From: an uncultured Pelagibacteraceae bacterium
Lineage (GTDB): Bacteria > Pseudomonadota > Alphaproteobacteria > Pelagibacterales > Pelagibacteraceae
DNA: 64,000 bases
Reading direction: 5' to 3'
Assembly: GCA_902618485.1 (NCBI GenBank)
Contig: CACNAR010000001.1
Location: forward strand, 62,001 to 126,000
Of the stretch, positions 37,529 to 47,806 are shown one piece after another; the first letter of the stretch is position 1, and each line of letters opens with the position of its first letter. The position numbers and the translations under genes are program-made. The notes beneath the pieces were generated by a model. The model saw only the letters and a program-made list of their open reading frames with translations. It was not told the DNA's origin and ran no database searches.

Positions 37529-38712
37529 TAAGCAACTAATATAGCTTTATTAGCGTCTTTCCCATATAGACTCATTATTGGATTATCTTCAACTTCATAA
37601 ATTTCATTAGAGAAGAAACCATTAAATTCTGTTCTAAATGTAAGACCATATGCACCAAGCTGACCAAGCTCGATATAATCATTTTCTTTAATATTATTGG
37701 GTAAAACAAAAGGACCTTTCATGTAATCCATACTGTCACAAGTTGGACCATAAAAATCAAAGGCTGTTAACTTTTTAGAAATTATTTTATTAGAACTTTC
37801 TTTAATTAATTTTGACGGGAAAACTATATTTGGTGTTCCAGCATCAAAAAGAGTGCCATAAGTACCATCATTAATATAAAGCTTTTGTTTTTTTCTTAAG
37901 TTTACTCTAACAATTGTTGATCCGCTTTCAGCAACTAATGCTCTTCCTGGTTCACATATGATTTCAGGTAAGTTATTTAATTTTAAGTTATCTAAACTCA
38001 TTTTTATTTCTTGAAAATAATTATCTAATGATTGCGGAATTAAATCTGGGTATATAGTTGGAAATCCTCCACCAACATTTATGTATTCTGGTACAATTTT
38101 TGTTTTCTTAATTATATTACCTATCTCAGCTATTCCTTTTGTGTAAGAAATTGGATGCATACATTGTGATCCAACATGAAAACTCAAGCCAATTTTTTTT
38201 GCATATTGTTTTGCAAGTCTCAATAATCCAGTAGCCTCATTGTTCATGGCTCCAAATTTTTTTGATAAGTCTATTTCTGCGTGTTCATTTGATACTGCAA
38301 CCCTTACAAAAATTTCAAGATCTTTAGCATTTTTAGTACTCTCAATTATTTTTATTAATTCTTCTTTAGTATCTAGTGCAAATGTTTTTACGCCATACTT
38401 AAAATAAGCTTCTTCTACATCCTCACGACTTTTCACCGTGTGCATAAAAGAACATTTTGCACTCTGGCTAAATTTTCTAACAGACTTAATTTCTGATATT
38501 GATGCAACATCAAATTCACTGATACCACTTTTTACGAGAGTTTTAATTACTTCTGGATGAGGATTTGTTTTAACGGCATATAAAATTCTACCGGGAAATT
38601 TTTTTTGAAAAAACTTTGATGCAGAAAGAATTGATTTCTTTCTTATACAATAGACCGGTTTATCTGGTTTCAGCTGATTTACTAAATTTTCAACTGATGT
38701 AAATTTTTGCAT
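37528..38712 (-). CDS. Ornithine/lysine decarboxylase (alanine-racemase fold)
   Basis: ILYAVKTNPHPEVIKTL (PLP Lys); FHVGSQCMHP; NVGGGFPTIYP; ICEPGRALVAESG; FYGPTCDSMDYM. Confidence 0.88.
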   Translation of the reverse strand: MQKFTSVENLVNQLKPDKPVYCIRKKSILSASKFFQKKFPGRILYAVKTNPHPEVIKTLVKSGISEFDVASISEIKSVRKFSQSAKCSFMHTVKSREDVEEAYFKYGVKTFALDTKEELIKIIESTKNAKDLEIFVRVAVSNEHAEIDLSKKFGAMNNEATGLLRLAKQYAKKIGLSFHVGSQCMHPISYTKGIAEIGNIIKKTKIVPEYINVGGGFPTIYPDLIPQSLDNYFQEIKMSLDNLKLNNLPEIICEPGRALVAESGSTIVRVNLRKKQKLYINDGTYGTLFDAGTPNIVFPSKLIKESSNKIISKKLTAFDFYGPTCDSMDYMKGPFVLPNNIKENDYIELGQLGAYGLTFRTEFNGFFSNEIYEVEDNPIMSLYGKDANKAILVA

Positions 38713-38859
38713 ATAAATGCCCCCTCAAAAAAAATTTAACAAAAAAAAAGCTTTTTATTTAAAAAACTTTAATAAATCGAGCAATTAATCCAATAGTAAG
38801 GCAATGTAAAGAAAATAATACCCTATTGAATCGTGGAAAAAAAACACCATATAAGGCTT

Positions 38860-39423
38860 ATGAGAGTAGACGCTACATTGAAAAATTTGAGTGATTTTGA
38901 GAACAAATCACTATTAATTGTCGATGATGACAATCCTTTTAGAGAGAGATTGGCTAGGGCAATGGAAAAAAAAGGTTTTGAGGTATTTCAAGCTGAGAGT
39001 GTGCAAAAAGGTATAGAGTCGGTCAAATCTAAAAAACCTGGTTTTGCTGTAGTTGATCTAAGGTTGAATGATGGCAATGGATTAGAGGTAGTAAAAGAAA
39101 TACAATCAAATAACTCATCAAGCAGAATAATAATGTTAACTGGTTATGGAAATATTCCTACTGCTGTAGCTGCAATCAAAGAGGGTGCCATAGACTATTT
39201 GGCTAAACCTGCAGATGCAGATGATGTGGAAAAAGCTCTTTTAGCTGATCCAAACAAAAAGGCAGTTCCACCAGAAAATCCGATGTCAGCTGACAGAGTA
39301 AAATGGGAACACATACACAGGGTCTTTGAATTATGTAACAGAAATGTCTCTGAAACAGCAAGAAGACTAAAAATGCATAGAAGAACTTTACAACGAATTT
39401 TATCTAAAAGATCTCCTAAGTAA
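38860..39423 (+). CDS. regA: Two-component response regulator of ActR/RegA family
   Basis: SLLIVDDDNPFRERLARAMEKKGFEV; LRLNDGNGLEVV; C-terminal Fis-type HTH NVSETARRLKMHRRTLQRIL. Start chosen at 38860 (upstream AAGG); the ORF track begins at 38833. Confidence 0.88.
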   Translation: MRVDATLKNLSDFENKSLLIVDDDNPFRERLARAMEKKGFEVFQAESVQKGIESVKSKKPGFAVVDLRLNDGNGLEVVKEIQSNNSSSRIIMLTGYGNIPTAVAAIKEGAIDYLAKPADADDVEKALLADPNKKAVPPENPMSADRVKWEHIHRVFELCNRNVSETARRLKMHRRTLQRILSKRSPK

Positions 39424-39967
39424 ATCTCCTAATTTTTAGTAGTTGTTTTGATAGCACTGTGAGTATCAAGATTTTATAGATTTCTATTAGTAAAAACGGT
39501 TTTGCTCCAACTGAGAAAACATCATTAAAAGTCTTATCGAAACCCATATAATTCCACAGACCTCCTAATCCAAGAATATAAATTAAACTTACCGAAAATA
39601 ATAAATATAAAAACACAATTATCGGGTCTTTATTTTCATTTATATGACCTGCAAAAAATGCAGTAAAAATAAAACCAACTAGGTAACCTCCTGTTGGACC
39701 TAAAAGATATCCAATGCCACCACCTTTAGCAAAAACTGGTAGTCCAAAAGATCCCTCAATCAAATATAAAATAACAGTTAGTGTTGCTAATTTATATCCC
39801 AATATAATCCCAAGAAACATAACTACAAAAGTTTGCATAGTCGCGGGCACTAAAGTAAATGGAGTTTGTATCTTAGATGATATAGCTAGTAAAGCTGTCC
39901 CAATTATTACCAAAATAGCTGATTTGATTATTTTTGTATTGTTGATAATGTTTTTAGTAAGTTCCAT
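39416..39967 (-). CDS. bioY: Biotin transporter BioY
   Basis: SSKIQTPFTLVPATMQTFVVMFLGIILGYKLATLTVILYLIEGSFGLPVFAKGGGIGYLLGPTGGYLVGF. Confidence 0.92.
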   Translation of the reverse strand: MELTKNIINNTKIIKSAILVIIGTALLAISSKIQTPFTLVPATMQTFVVMFLGIILGYKLATLTVILYLIEGSFGLPVFAKGGGIGYLLGPTGGYLVGFIFTAFFAGHINENKDPIIVFLYLLFSVSLIYILGLGGLWNYMGFDKTFNDVFSVGAKPFLLIEIYKILILTVLSKQLLKIRRFT

Positions 39968-40013
39968 AAAATAATAATACTCTTATTTTTTTAATAATCT
40001 ATATTAATTTATA

Positions 40014-42788
40014 ATGAGCAAGATTCAAAAAACAGATCACTTTTACTTAATTGATGGATCCGGCTATATATTTAGAGCTTACTATGCTCTTCCGCCTTTA
40101 ACAAGAAAAAGTGACGGTTTGCCAACTGGAGCTGTAAGTGGCTTTTGTAGTATGCTTTTTAAACTTCTAGAAGATTCTAAGTCAAAAGAAAATTTACAAA
40201 AACCATCTCACTTCGCGGTTATTTTTGACTCAGCCAGAAAGACATTTCGGAATGAAATTTACAAAGACTATAAAGCTAATAGAGCAGAAGCACCTGACGA
40301 TTTAGCACCTCAATTCGATTATATTAGAAAGTCTGTATTAGCATTTAATTTACCATCAGTTGAGCTAACTAACTATGAAGCAGATGATTTAATAGCGACC
40401 TATACAGATATGATTTTAAAAGTTGGGGCCAAGGTGACAATAGTTTCCTCAGACAAAGATTTAATGCAATTATATAAAAAAGGTGTTCGAATTTATGATC
40501 CAATGAAAAATAAATTTATTAACGATGAAGATATTCAAAAAAAATTTGGTGTTACAGCTAATAAGGTGATAGATGTACAGGCATTAGCCGGAGACAGTAG
40601 TGATAATGTACCCGGTGTCCCAGGAATTGGTGTAAAAACTGCAGCTGAGTTGATAAATAAATACGGAGACTTGGAAACCCTTCTAAAATCTGCAAGTGAG
40701 ATTAAACAAAACAAAAGAAGAGAAACTTTACTCGAAAATCGAGACAAAGCCTTAATCAGCAAAAAATTAGTAACATTGAAAAATGATGCTCCAATTGAAA
40801 AAAATCCAGAGGAATTTCAATTAAAACAAATAAATAAAGAAAAGCTTTATAAATTTTTACGGGAAATGGAATTCAATAGATTACTTAGTTCAGCTATTTC
40901 AACTTATGGTGAGCCAAATTTTGAGGATAAAAAAAAAGATACTAAAATTATTGAAGTCCAAGAAAAAATTTCAAATAAGAATTATTTTTTAATTAATGAT
41001 ATAAAAGAAATAGACGATTGGATTAAAGAAGCCGAGGAGGTTGGAGAGCTTGCTGTTGACACTGAAACAAGTTCTTTAGATCCTCATCAAGCAGACTTGA
41101 TAGGAATTTCTTTAAGTTCAAAAATTGGTAAAGCTTGTTATATTCCTATTAACCATAATACTGAAAAAAATATTCATAAAGATCTTGTTTTAAAAAAATT
41201 AAAACCTTTATTTGAAGATCCTAGTATAAAAAAAATTGGTCAAAATATAAAGTTTGATTTTATAGTTCTACTTAAGCAAGGTATAAAAATTACCTCAATG
41301 GAGGACACAATGCTTATGTCATATGTTCTCGATGCGGGGAAAAATAGGCATAATATGGATACACTATCTGAAATCCATTTAGGTCACAAAACAATAGCTT
41401 TTAAAGATTTAGTGGGAACTGGAAAAAAAGAAATAAATTTTAGTGAAGTCGATCTTGAAAAAGCAAAAAATTACGCTGCTGAAGATGCTGATATTACTTA
41501 TAGACTTTATAAAAAATTTTATAAAAGTCTTAAAGATGAAAAAATGATTAATGTTTACGAACTTTTTGAAAAACCAATGATTACAATTCTTGCAAACATG
41601 GAAATTGAAGGAATCAAAATAGACAATAAGTTTCTTAAAATTTTATCTTCAAATTTTGAAAAAAAAATTTTAAAGATTCAAAAAGAAGTTTTTAAAATAT
41701 CAAAAAAAAAATTTAATATTGCATCGCCAAAACAACTTGGTGAAATTTTGTATAATGAGCTCAAAATTGCTGATCTAAAAAAAACTAAAAAAGGTAGTTT
41801 CGCTACAAGTGCGGCGGTATTGGAGGATTTGGCATTTAAAGGTCATAAATTTCCACAATTAGTTTTAGATTGGAGACAAATATCAAAATTAAAAAATACT
41901 TATTCAGATACTTTGCCAGAGCACATTAATCCTAAAACAAAAAGAGTTCACACCTCCTTTTTACTTGCTGCAACTACCACAGGAAGATTAGCTTCTAGTG
42001 AACCAAACCTACAAAATATTCCAATAAAGTCTGAGGATGGCAAAGATATCAGAAAAGCATTTATAGCAGAGAAAGATCATTCTTTGATCTCTGCAGATTA
42101 CAATCAAATTGAAATGAGAATTTTAGCAGATATTGCTGACGTAAAAGAACTTAAAAAGGCTTTTAAAAATAATGAGGATATACACTCTTTAACGGCAAGT
42201 CAGATTTTTAATGTTGATATCAGAAAAGTTAACGATGATCAAAGAAGAAAAGCAAAAGCAATTAATTTTGGTATTATTTATGGAATTTCACAATATGGAT
42301 TAGCTAAACAAATTAACGTTTCCAACCATGAAGCAGAAGAATTTTTGAATTCGTACTTTGCAAAATTTCCTGAAATTAAAGTTTATATGGATAACACTAT
42401 TAAATTTTGTAGAAAAAGTGGTTTTGTGAATAATATTTTTGGAAGAAAATCACATTTTGTTAGCATTAATGATAAAAATTATAATGTAAGAAATTTTCAA
42501 GAAAGAGCAGCTATAAATGCTCCAATACAGGGATCTGCGTCTGAAATTATGAGATTAGCAATGATAAGATTGCAAAAAAAACTATTAGAAGAAAAAAATA
42601 AAAAAACAAAAATACTATTGCAAATCCATGATGAATTGATTTTTGAAACTCCAAAATCAGATGTAAGAAGAATAAGCAAAATAATTATTGATGAAATGAC
42701 TAGTGTTGTTAACAGCGATCACCACTCATTTTCGATACCTTTAACAGTAGATTTAAATACTGGCGATAATTGGGGTTCACTTCATTAA
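40014..42788 (+). CDS. polA: DNA polymerase I
   Basis: 924 aa; YLIDGSGYIFRAYYALP; 3'-5' exonuclease motifs (VDTETSSLD, NIKFDFIVL, YAAEDADITYRL) intact; ADYNQIEMRILA; LLQIHDELIFE. Confidence 0.97.
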   Translation: MSKIQKTDHFYLIDGSGYIFRAYYALPPLTRKSDGLPTGAVSGFCSMLFKLLEDSKSKENLQKPSHFAVIFDSARKTFRNEIYKDYKANRAEAPDDLAPQFDYIRKSVLAFNLPSVELTNYEADDLIATYTDMILKVGAKVTIVSSDKDLMQLYKKGVRIYDPMKNKFINDEDIQKKFGVTANKVIDVQALAGDSSDNVPGVPGIGVKTAAELINKYGDLETLLKSASEIKQNKRRETLLENRDKALISKKLVTLKNDAPIEKNPEEFQLKQINKEKLYKFLREMEFNRLLSSAISTYGEPNFEDKKKDTKIIEVQEKISNKNYFLINDIKEIDDWIKEAEEVGELAVDTETSSLDPHQADLIGISLSSKIGKACYIPINHNTEKNIHKDLVLKKLKPLFEDPSIKKIGQNIKFDFIVLLKQGIKITSMEDTMLMSYVLDAGKNRHNMDTLSEIHLGHKTIAFKDLVGTGKKEINFSEVDLEKAKNYAAEDADITYRLYKKFYKSLKDEKMINVYELFEKPMITILANMEIEGIKIDNKFLKILSSNFEKKILKIQKEVFKISKKKFNIASPKQLGEILYNELKIADLKKTKKGSFATSAAVLEDLAFKGHKFPQLVLDWRQISKLKNTYSDTLPEHINPKTKRVHTSFLLAATTTGRLASSEPNLQNIPIKSEDGKDIRKAFIAEKDHSLISADYNQIEMRILADIADVKELKKAFKNNEDIHSLTASQIFNVDIRKVNDDQRRKAKAINFGIIYGISQYGLAKQINVSNHEAEEFLNSYFAKFPEIKVYMDNTIKFCRKSGFVNNIFGRKSHFVSINDKNYNVRNFQERAAINAPIQGSASEIMRLAMIRLQKKLLEEKNKKTKILLQIHDELIFETPKSDVRRISKIIIDEMTSVVNSDHHSFSIPLTVDLNTGDNWGSLH

Positions 42789-42838
42789 TTTAATTTGATT
42801 GCCCAAATTAGAACAATTTAGTATTTTTATATTGTAGT

Positions 42839-43546
42839 ATGCACAAACAAACAATTGCTTTGATTGATGATGATAGAAACATCCTGACAAGCCTCAGTAT
42901 AGCTCTAGAAAAAGAGGGTTTTAAAGTCCAAACATATATAGATGGTGAGAGTGCATTAATTGGATTAACAAGGACTCCGCCTGATCTAGCAATCATTGAT
43001 ATAAAAATGCCAAAGATGGATGGAGAAGAATTATTAAAAAAATTAAGAAAAAAAACTTCATTGCCAGTGATATTTTTAACTTCTAAAGATGACGAGATAG
43101 ATGAATTGTTAGGACTAAAGTTGGGGGCAGATGATTTTGTCAAAAAATCTGGAGGTTTTTCAATAAAAGTATTAATTGAGAGAATTAGAGTTCAACTGAG
43201 AAAAAAAGATACAAAAGATACTATTGAAGAGAATAAGAGTATTATATCTCACGGAAAATTAAAATTAGATCCTTCGCAATTAGAATGTGAATGGAATGGC
43301 AAACAATTACCTGATAAATTAACTACTACAGAATTCCTACTTGTTAAAGAATTGGCAAAAAGACCTGGTATTATAAAAGAAAGAGCACAATTGATGGATA
43401 TTGCTTACAGAGAGGACACAGATATTGAAGATCGTACTATTGATAGTCATGTAAAGAGAATAAGAAAAAAATTTAAAAAGGTTGATCCAGATTTTTCAGC
43501 TATTGAAACCAGATATGGAAGTGGGTACAGGTGGAATGTTAGCTAA
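42839..43546 (+). CDS. chvI: OmpR-family response regulator, ChvI-like
   Basis: ALIDDDRNILTSLSIALEKEGF; DIKMPKMDG; winged-helix C-terminus TIDSHVKRIRKKF; followed by a ChvG-type kinase. Confidence 0.85.
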   Translation: MHKQTIALIDDDRNILTSLSIALEKEGFKVQTYIDGESALIGLTRTPPDLAIIDIKMPKMDGEELLKKLRKKTSLPVIFLTSKDDEIDELLGLKLGADDFVKKSGGFSIKVLIERIRVQLRKKDTKDTIEENKSIISHGKLKLDPSQLECEWNGKQLPDKLTTTEFLLVKELAKRPGIIKERAQLMDIAYREDTDIEDRTIDSHVKRIRKKFKKVDPDFSAIETRYGSGYRWNVS

Positions 43547-45087
43547 TGCTAAGCAACTTTCTTAAAAATTTGTCCATATTAAAAAAATTTTTATTTATAA
43601 ATTTTATTTTCTTTACAATAATTGGATTATTTACATTTATATATTTAGAAAATGTTCAGCCAAATTTAATAAAGAAAAAATCTTCTAATCATATAGAAAT
43701 TATAAATAATACTATTGATAATCTTAATAGACTTAACGTCAGATTTATTGAGGAAGATATAAGAAAATTTTTACTTTCTACAAGATTTCTCTTCCAAAAT
43801 TTAGATAGAGTTATTTTTTTTGATAATGAATTAAACTTAGTTGGAGACACAGATACTTTAGATCTTGACCCAAGATCATTTTCTACAAGATTAGATATAG
43901 TGGAATTGGATATGTTGAACGAAGATAAAACAAAAGAAATTAAAGAGGATAAGAATACAAATGTGGGTAGTAAAAATGATGTATCACTAAAAGATATCTT
44001 GTCTAATTATGTTGAGACCAAAAATTACGGAATACCATTAACGTTTACTGAAAATGAATTTAATAAATTTAAATTAACAACTATTAAAAATGTAATGAAA
44101 AACGACAAAAATATTGGATATTTAGCAATTAGCGAAAATGCAAATGATATTAAAGCTGCCATCGATGAAAGAAAAACATTTATTATCAGAACAGCTATTG
44201 CTGTTGGAATAGTAATTTTAATTTTTTCATTTGTTTTAAATAGATATTTTTTGAAACCAATAAAGAATTTGGTTACTTATACAAAAACGATTAAGGAAAA
44301 AAATTCAAAAATAACAAACATTGAGAACTTAAAACTCAGGAACGATGAACTCGGATTACTCTCCAGTTCTCTAGATGATATGACTTTAGAATTACAAAAA
44401 AGAATTTCGCAAGCTGAAAATTTTTCAACAGATCTTGTGCATGAAATCAGAAATCCATTAGCCTCTCTTAAAAGTGCATCAGAGATCCTACAAGATACAA
44501 ACGATATAGATCAAAGAGTGAAATTAGTAAATATCTTAAGTCATGATGTCCAGAGAATAGAGAGACTAATCACAGATTATTCTCAAATGCTAAAAGATGA
44601 GGTGGCCTTAAGTAAGGAAAAGATAAAAAAATTAGATATTGAACCTCTTATAAAGTCTGTTGTTGATGATTTTAATAATATTTACAAAGTAAAAAGAGGA
44701 ATAGAAATTTCTTATGAAAATGATGGAAAGAAAAACTATTTTATCAATGGAATTGAAAATAGAATAGAACAAATAATTGCAAATCTTTTAGATAATGCAA
44801 TATCGTTTAGTGAGGATAACAAAACTATAACTGTAAAAGTATCACAATTGGAGGATAAAAAAATTTATATTGATATTTTAGATGAAGGGAACGGATTTAA
44901 AGAGAAAGATACTAACAAAATTTTCAAGAGATTTTACAGTAATAGACCAGATAAATTTGGCCAACATTCTGGTTTAGGATTGAATATTGTTAAAAATTTA
45001 GTTGATCTGCACAATGGATCCATTAAAGCATCAAATCGAACTGACAAAAAGGGCGCAAGAATGGAAGTCATTTTTCCGATGTTATAA
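43546..45087 (+). CDS. chvG: Sensor histidine kinase, ChvG-like
   Basis: Two TM segments, HAMP-like region, H-box DLVHEIRNPLASLKSASEIL, ATPase DEGNGF/GLGLNIVKNLVDLHNG. Confidence 0.85.
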   Translation: MLSNFLKNLSILKKFLFINFIFFTIIGLFTFIYLENVQPNLIKKKSSNHIEIINNTIDNLNRLNVRFIEEDIRKFLLSTRFLFQNLDRVIFFDNELNLVGDTDTLDLDPRSFSTRLDIVELDMLNEDKTKEIKEDKNTNVGSKNDVSLKDILSNYVETKNYGIPLTFTENEFNKFKLTTIKNVMKNDKNIGYLAISENANDIKAAIDERKTFIIRTAIAVGIVILIFSFVLNRYFLKPIKNLVTYTKTIKEKNSKITNIENLKLRNDELGLLSSSLDDMTLELQKRISQAENFSTDLVHEIRNPLASLKSASEILQDTNDIDQRVKLVNILSHDVQRIERLITDYSQMLKDEVALSKEKIKKLDIEPLIKSVVDDFNNIYKVKRGIEISYENDGKKNYFINGIENRIEQIIANLLDNAISFSEDNKTITVKVSQLEDKKIYIDILDEGNGFKEKDTNKIFKRFYSNRPDKFGQHSGLGLNIVKNLVDLHNGSIKASNRTDKKGARMEVIFPML

Positions 45088-45132
45088 AGTTCTATTGATT
45101 AATTAAAACTTTGTTGTTAGAAGATCCACAAC

Positions 45133-46419
45133 ATGGCAGATTTTAAAGTTAAAGATATATCTCAAGCAGAATTTGGACGTAAGGAAATCTCAATAGCTGA
45201 AAGCGAAATGCCTGGATTGATGGCATTAAGAGAGGAATATAAAGGGAAATCTCCCCTTAAAGGAGCAAAGATTATTGGTTGTTTGCACATGACTATTCAA
45301 ACAGCAGTCTTGATTGAAACATTAGCCAATTTAGGTGCAGAAGTAAGGTGGTCATCGTGCAATATTTTTTCTACTCAAGACCATGCGGCTGCTGCTATAG
45401 CTAAAGCAGGAATACCTGTCTATGCCTGGAAAGGCGAGACAGAAGAAGAATATCTATGGTGTATTAAACAAACAATCATAGGAAATAAAGATTGGAAACC
45501 AAACATGCTTTTAGATGATGGTGGTGATCTCACTGCAATAATGCATAAAGAATATAAAGATTTATTAAAAGATGTTAAGGGTGTTTCTGAAGAAACTACT
45601 ACTGGAATCAAAGCGCTTAATAAAATGGAAAAAGACAAAATACTTCTAGTTCCAGCCATAAATGTTAATGACTCTGTCACAAAATCAAAATTTGATAATC
45701 TTTATGGTTGTAGAGAAAGTTTAGTTGACGGAATACGAAGGGCAACAGATGTAATGATGTCTGGAAAAGTCGCTATAGTTGCAGGCTTTGGTGATGTGGG
45801 AAAAGGTAGCGCCGCTTCACTTAGACAGAGTGGTGCTAGAGTCTTAGTTACCGAAGCAGATCCAATTTGTGCATTACAAGCTGCTATGGAAGGTTATGAG
45901 GTTGTTTTAATGGAAGATGCTATAGGTCAAGCAGATATTATCGTTACAGCTACAGGTAACAAGGATATTGTTACTGCTGATCATATGAGAGAAATGAAAG
46001 ATAGAGCAATACTGTGTAATATTGGTCATTTTGATAATGAAATTCAGGTTGATGCATTAAAAAATTATAAATGGACAGAGATTAAACCTCAAGTCCATGA
46101 AATCGAATTACCAAGTAAAAAAAGGATAATTCTTTTAGCAGAGGGCAGACTAGTCAATTTAGGATGTGCAACTGGTCATCCAAGCTTTGTGATGAGTGCA
46201 TCATTTACCAATCAAGTAATTGCACAAATAGAACTTTGGAACAATCACAAAAATTATGAAAATAAAGTATATGTCTTGCCAAAACATTTAGATGAAAAAG
46301 TTGCTACTCTACATTTAAAGAAAGTTGGTGCAAAGTTAACTAAACTATCTAAAGATCAAGCAGACTATATAAGTGTCGGCGTTAATGGTCCATTCAAACC
46401 AAATGCCTATCGCTACTAA
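45133..46419 (+). CDS. ahcY: Adenosylhomocysteinase
   Basis: [40 protein letters not shown]-terminal KPNAYRY. Confidence 0.97.
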   Translation: MADFKVKDISQAEFGRKEISIAESEMPGLMALREEYKGKSPLKGAKIIGCLHMTIQTAVLIETLANLGAEVRWSSCNIFSTQDHAAAAIAKAGIPVYAWKGETEEEYLWCIKQTIIGNKDWKPNMLLDDGGDLTAIMHKEYKDLLKDVKGVSEETTTGIKALNKMEKDKILLVPAINVNDSVTKSKFDNLYGCRESLVDGIRRATDVMMSGKVAIVAGFGDVGKGSAASLRQSGARVLVTEADPICALQAAMEGYEVVLMEDAIGQADIIVTATGNKDIVTADHMREMKDRAILCNIGHFDNEIQVDALKNYKWTEIKPQVHEIELPSKKRIILLAEGRLVNLGCATGHPSFVMSASFTNQVIAQIELWNNHKNYENKVYVLPKHLDEKVATLHLKKVGAKLTKLSKDQADYISVGVNGPFKPNAYRY

Positions 46420-46858
46420 CAGTGATAAAATAATTTTAAACTCTGAAAAAGACACCAAAGAATTCGCTAAGAATTTTTCGAATAAAGTTAAACCAAATTA
46501 TATAGTTTTTGTATACGGTGAAATGGGAGTAGGCAAAACTACGTTTATTAAATATCTCGTGAATGCTTTTCAACAAAAGAATAAAGTAAAAATTACAGAG
46601 GTGACAAGCCCTACATTTAATCTTTTAAACCAATACGATGTGAATAAATTTGTCGTAAATCATTATGATTTATTTAGGTTAAAAAATGATGGTGAATTAA
46701 AGAGCCTGGGTTTATTTGAAGATAATCTAAATACAATTACATTAATAGAATGGCCTGAGATTATTAAAAAAAAACCGGAAAAATTGATAGAATTATTTTT
46801 TAAATATGAGGATGATTATCAAAAAAGATCAGTGCAAATTAAAGGTCTAAAACTATAA
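46406..46858 (+). CDS. tsaE: tRNA threonylcarbamoyladenosine biosynthesis ATPase
   Basis: [37 protein letters not shown]; start reset to 46406 (14-nt overlap with ahcY). Confidence 0.88.
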   Translation, partial: PIATNSDKIILNSEKDTKEFAKNFSNKVKPNYIVFVYGEMGVGKTTFIKYLVNAFQQKNKVKITEVTSPTFNLLNQYDVNKFVVNHYDLFRLKNDGELKSLGLFEDNLNTITLIEWPEIIKKKPEKLIELFFKYEDDYQKRSVQIKGLKL

Positions 46859-46861
46859 TTT

Positions 46862-47806
46862 TTGATGAAAAATTTGAAAAAAATAAAGGGTGATGCGTCT
46901 TTCAGAAAATTTTACAGAAAAAAAAGTAAAAAAGCTAATTCCATAATAGTACTTGCAAAAAAGGAAAAAATTAAAAATTTAATTATATATGAGGCAATAA
47001 ATAGAATATTAAATAAAAATAAAATTTTAGCGCCAAAATTAATTAAAGAGAATTACAAAAAAAACTATATAGAAATTCAGGATTTTGGTGACTACACAAT
47101 ATTTAAAACTCTGAAAAGAAAAAAAGTTAATAAATTTTTATATTTTAAAAAAATAATAGATTTATTGATTAGGATACAATTAATAAAGAATAGAAGTATA
47201 AAAAATTTTAAAAATAAGATTTATCATATTCCTGAATATAACGAAAAAATTTTAATCAATGAGACTAATTTATTTAGCAAATGGTATGCAGAGGAAAATC
47301 TAAAAAACTCTAAAAAAAAAACTTTTTCAAAAAAATTTAACAAAGTAATTAAGGAATTAATATCAAAATTGAGTTTAAAAAATAATGTGTTTGTCCATAG
47401 AGATTTTCATGTATCAAATCTTATGTTAGTCAGGAATGAAATAGGAGTTATAGATAGTCAAGATGCTTTAATCGGAAATAAGGCATACGATTTAGCATCT
47501 CTAATTGACGATGTAAGATTTAAGACATCAAAATCATTTAAAAAAAAAGTTTATGATCACTACCTTAAAAAACAAAAAAATTTGATAAAGAATAAATTTA
47601 AAAATGATTTTGAAATATTATCAGTTTTAAGAAATCTTAAGATAATTGGAATTTTTACACGTTTATCTTTGAGAGATGGAAAAAAAAAGTATATTAAATT
47701 AATTCCATATACATGGGAATTAATAAATATGCGTATTAAAGAAAACAAAGTATTCTTTAATTTAAAAAGTTTACTAAGTCAAAATTTTGAAAAAAAAATT
47801 AAATGA
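46862..47806 (+). CDS. Aminoglycoside phosphotransferase-fold sugar kinase, AmgK-like
   Basis: VFVHRDFHVSNLMLVRNEIGVIDSQDALIGNKAYDLASLIDDVR; directly followed by a MurU-like nucleotidyltransferase. Confidence 0.8.
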   Translation: MMKNLKKIKGDASFRKFYRKKSKKANSIIVLAKKEKIKNLIIYEAINRILNKNKILAPKLIKENYKKNYIEIQDFGDYTIFKTLKRKKVNKFLYFKKIIDLLIRIQLIKNRSIKNFKNKIYHIPEYNEKILINETNLFSKWYAEENLKNSKKKTFSKKFNKVIKELISKLSLKNNVFVHRDFHVSNLMLVRNEIGVIDSQDALIGNKAYDLASLIDDVRFKTSKSFKKKVYDHYLKKQKNLIKNKFKNDFEILSVLRNLKIIGIFTRLSLRDGKKKYIKLIPYTWELINMRIKENKVFFNLKSLLSQNFEKKIK

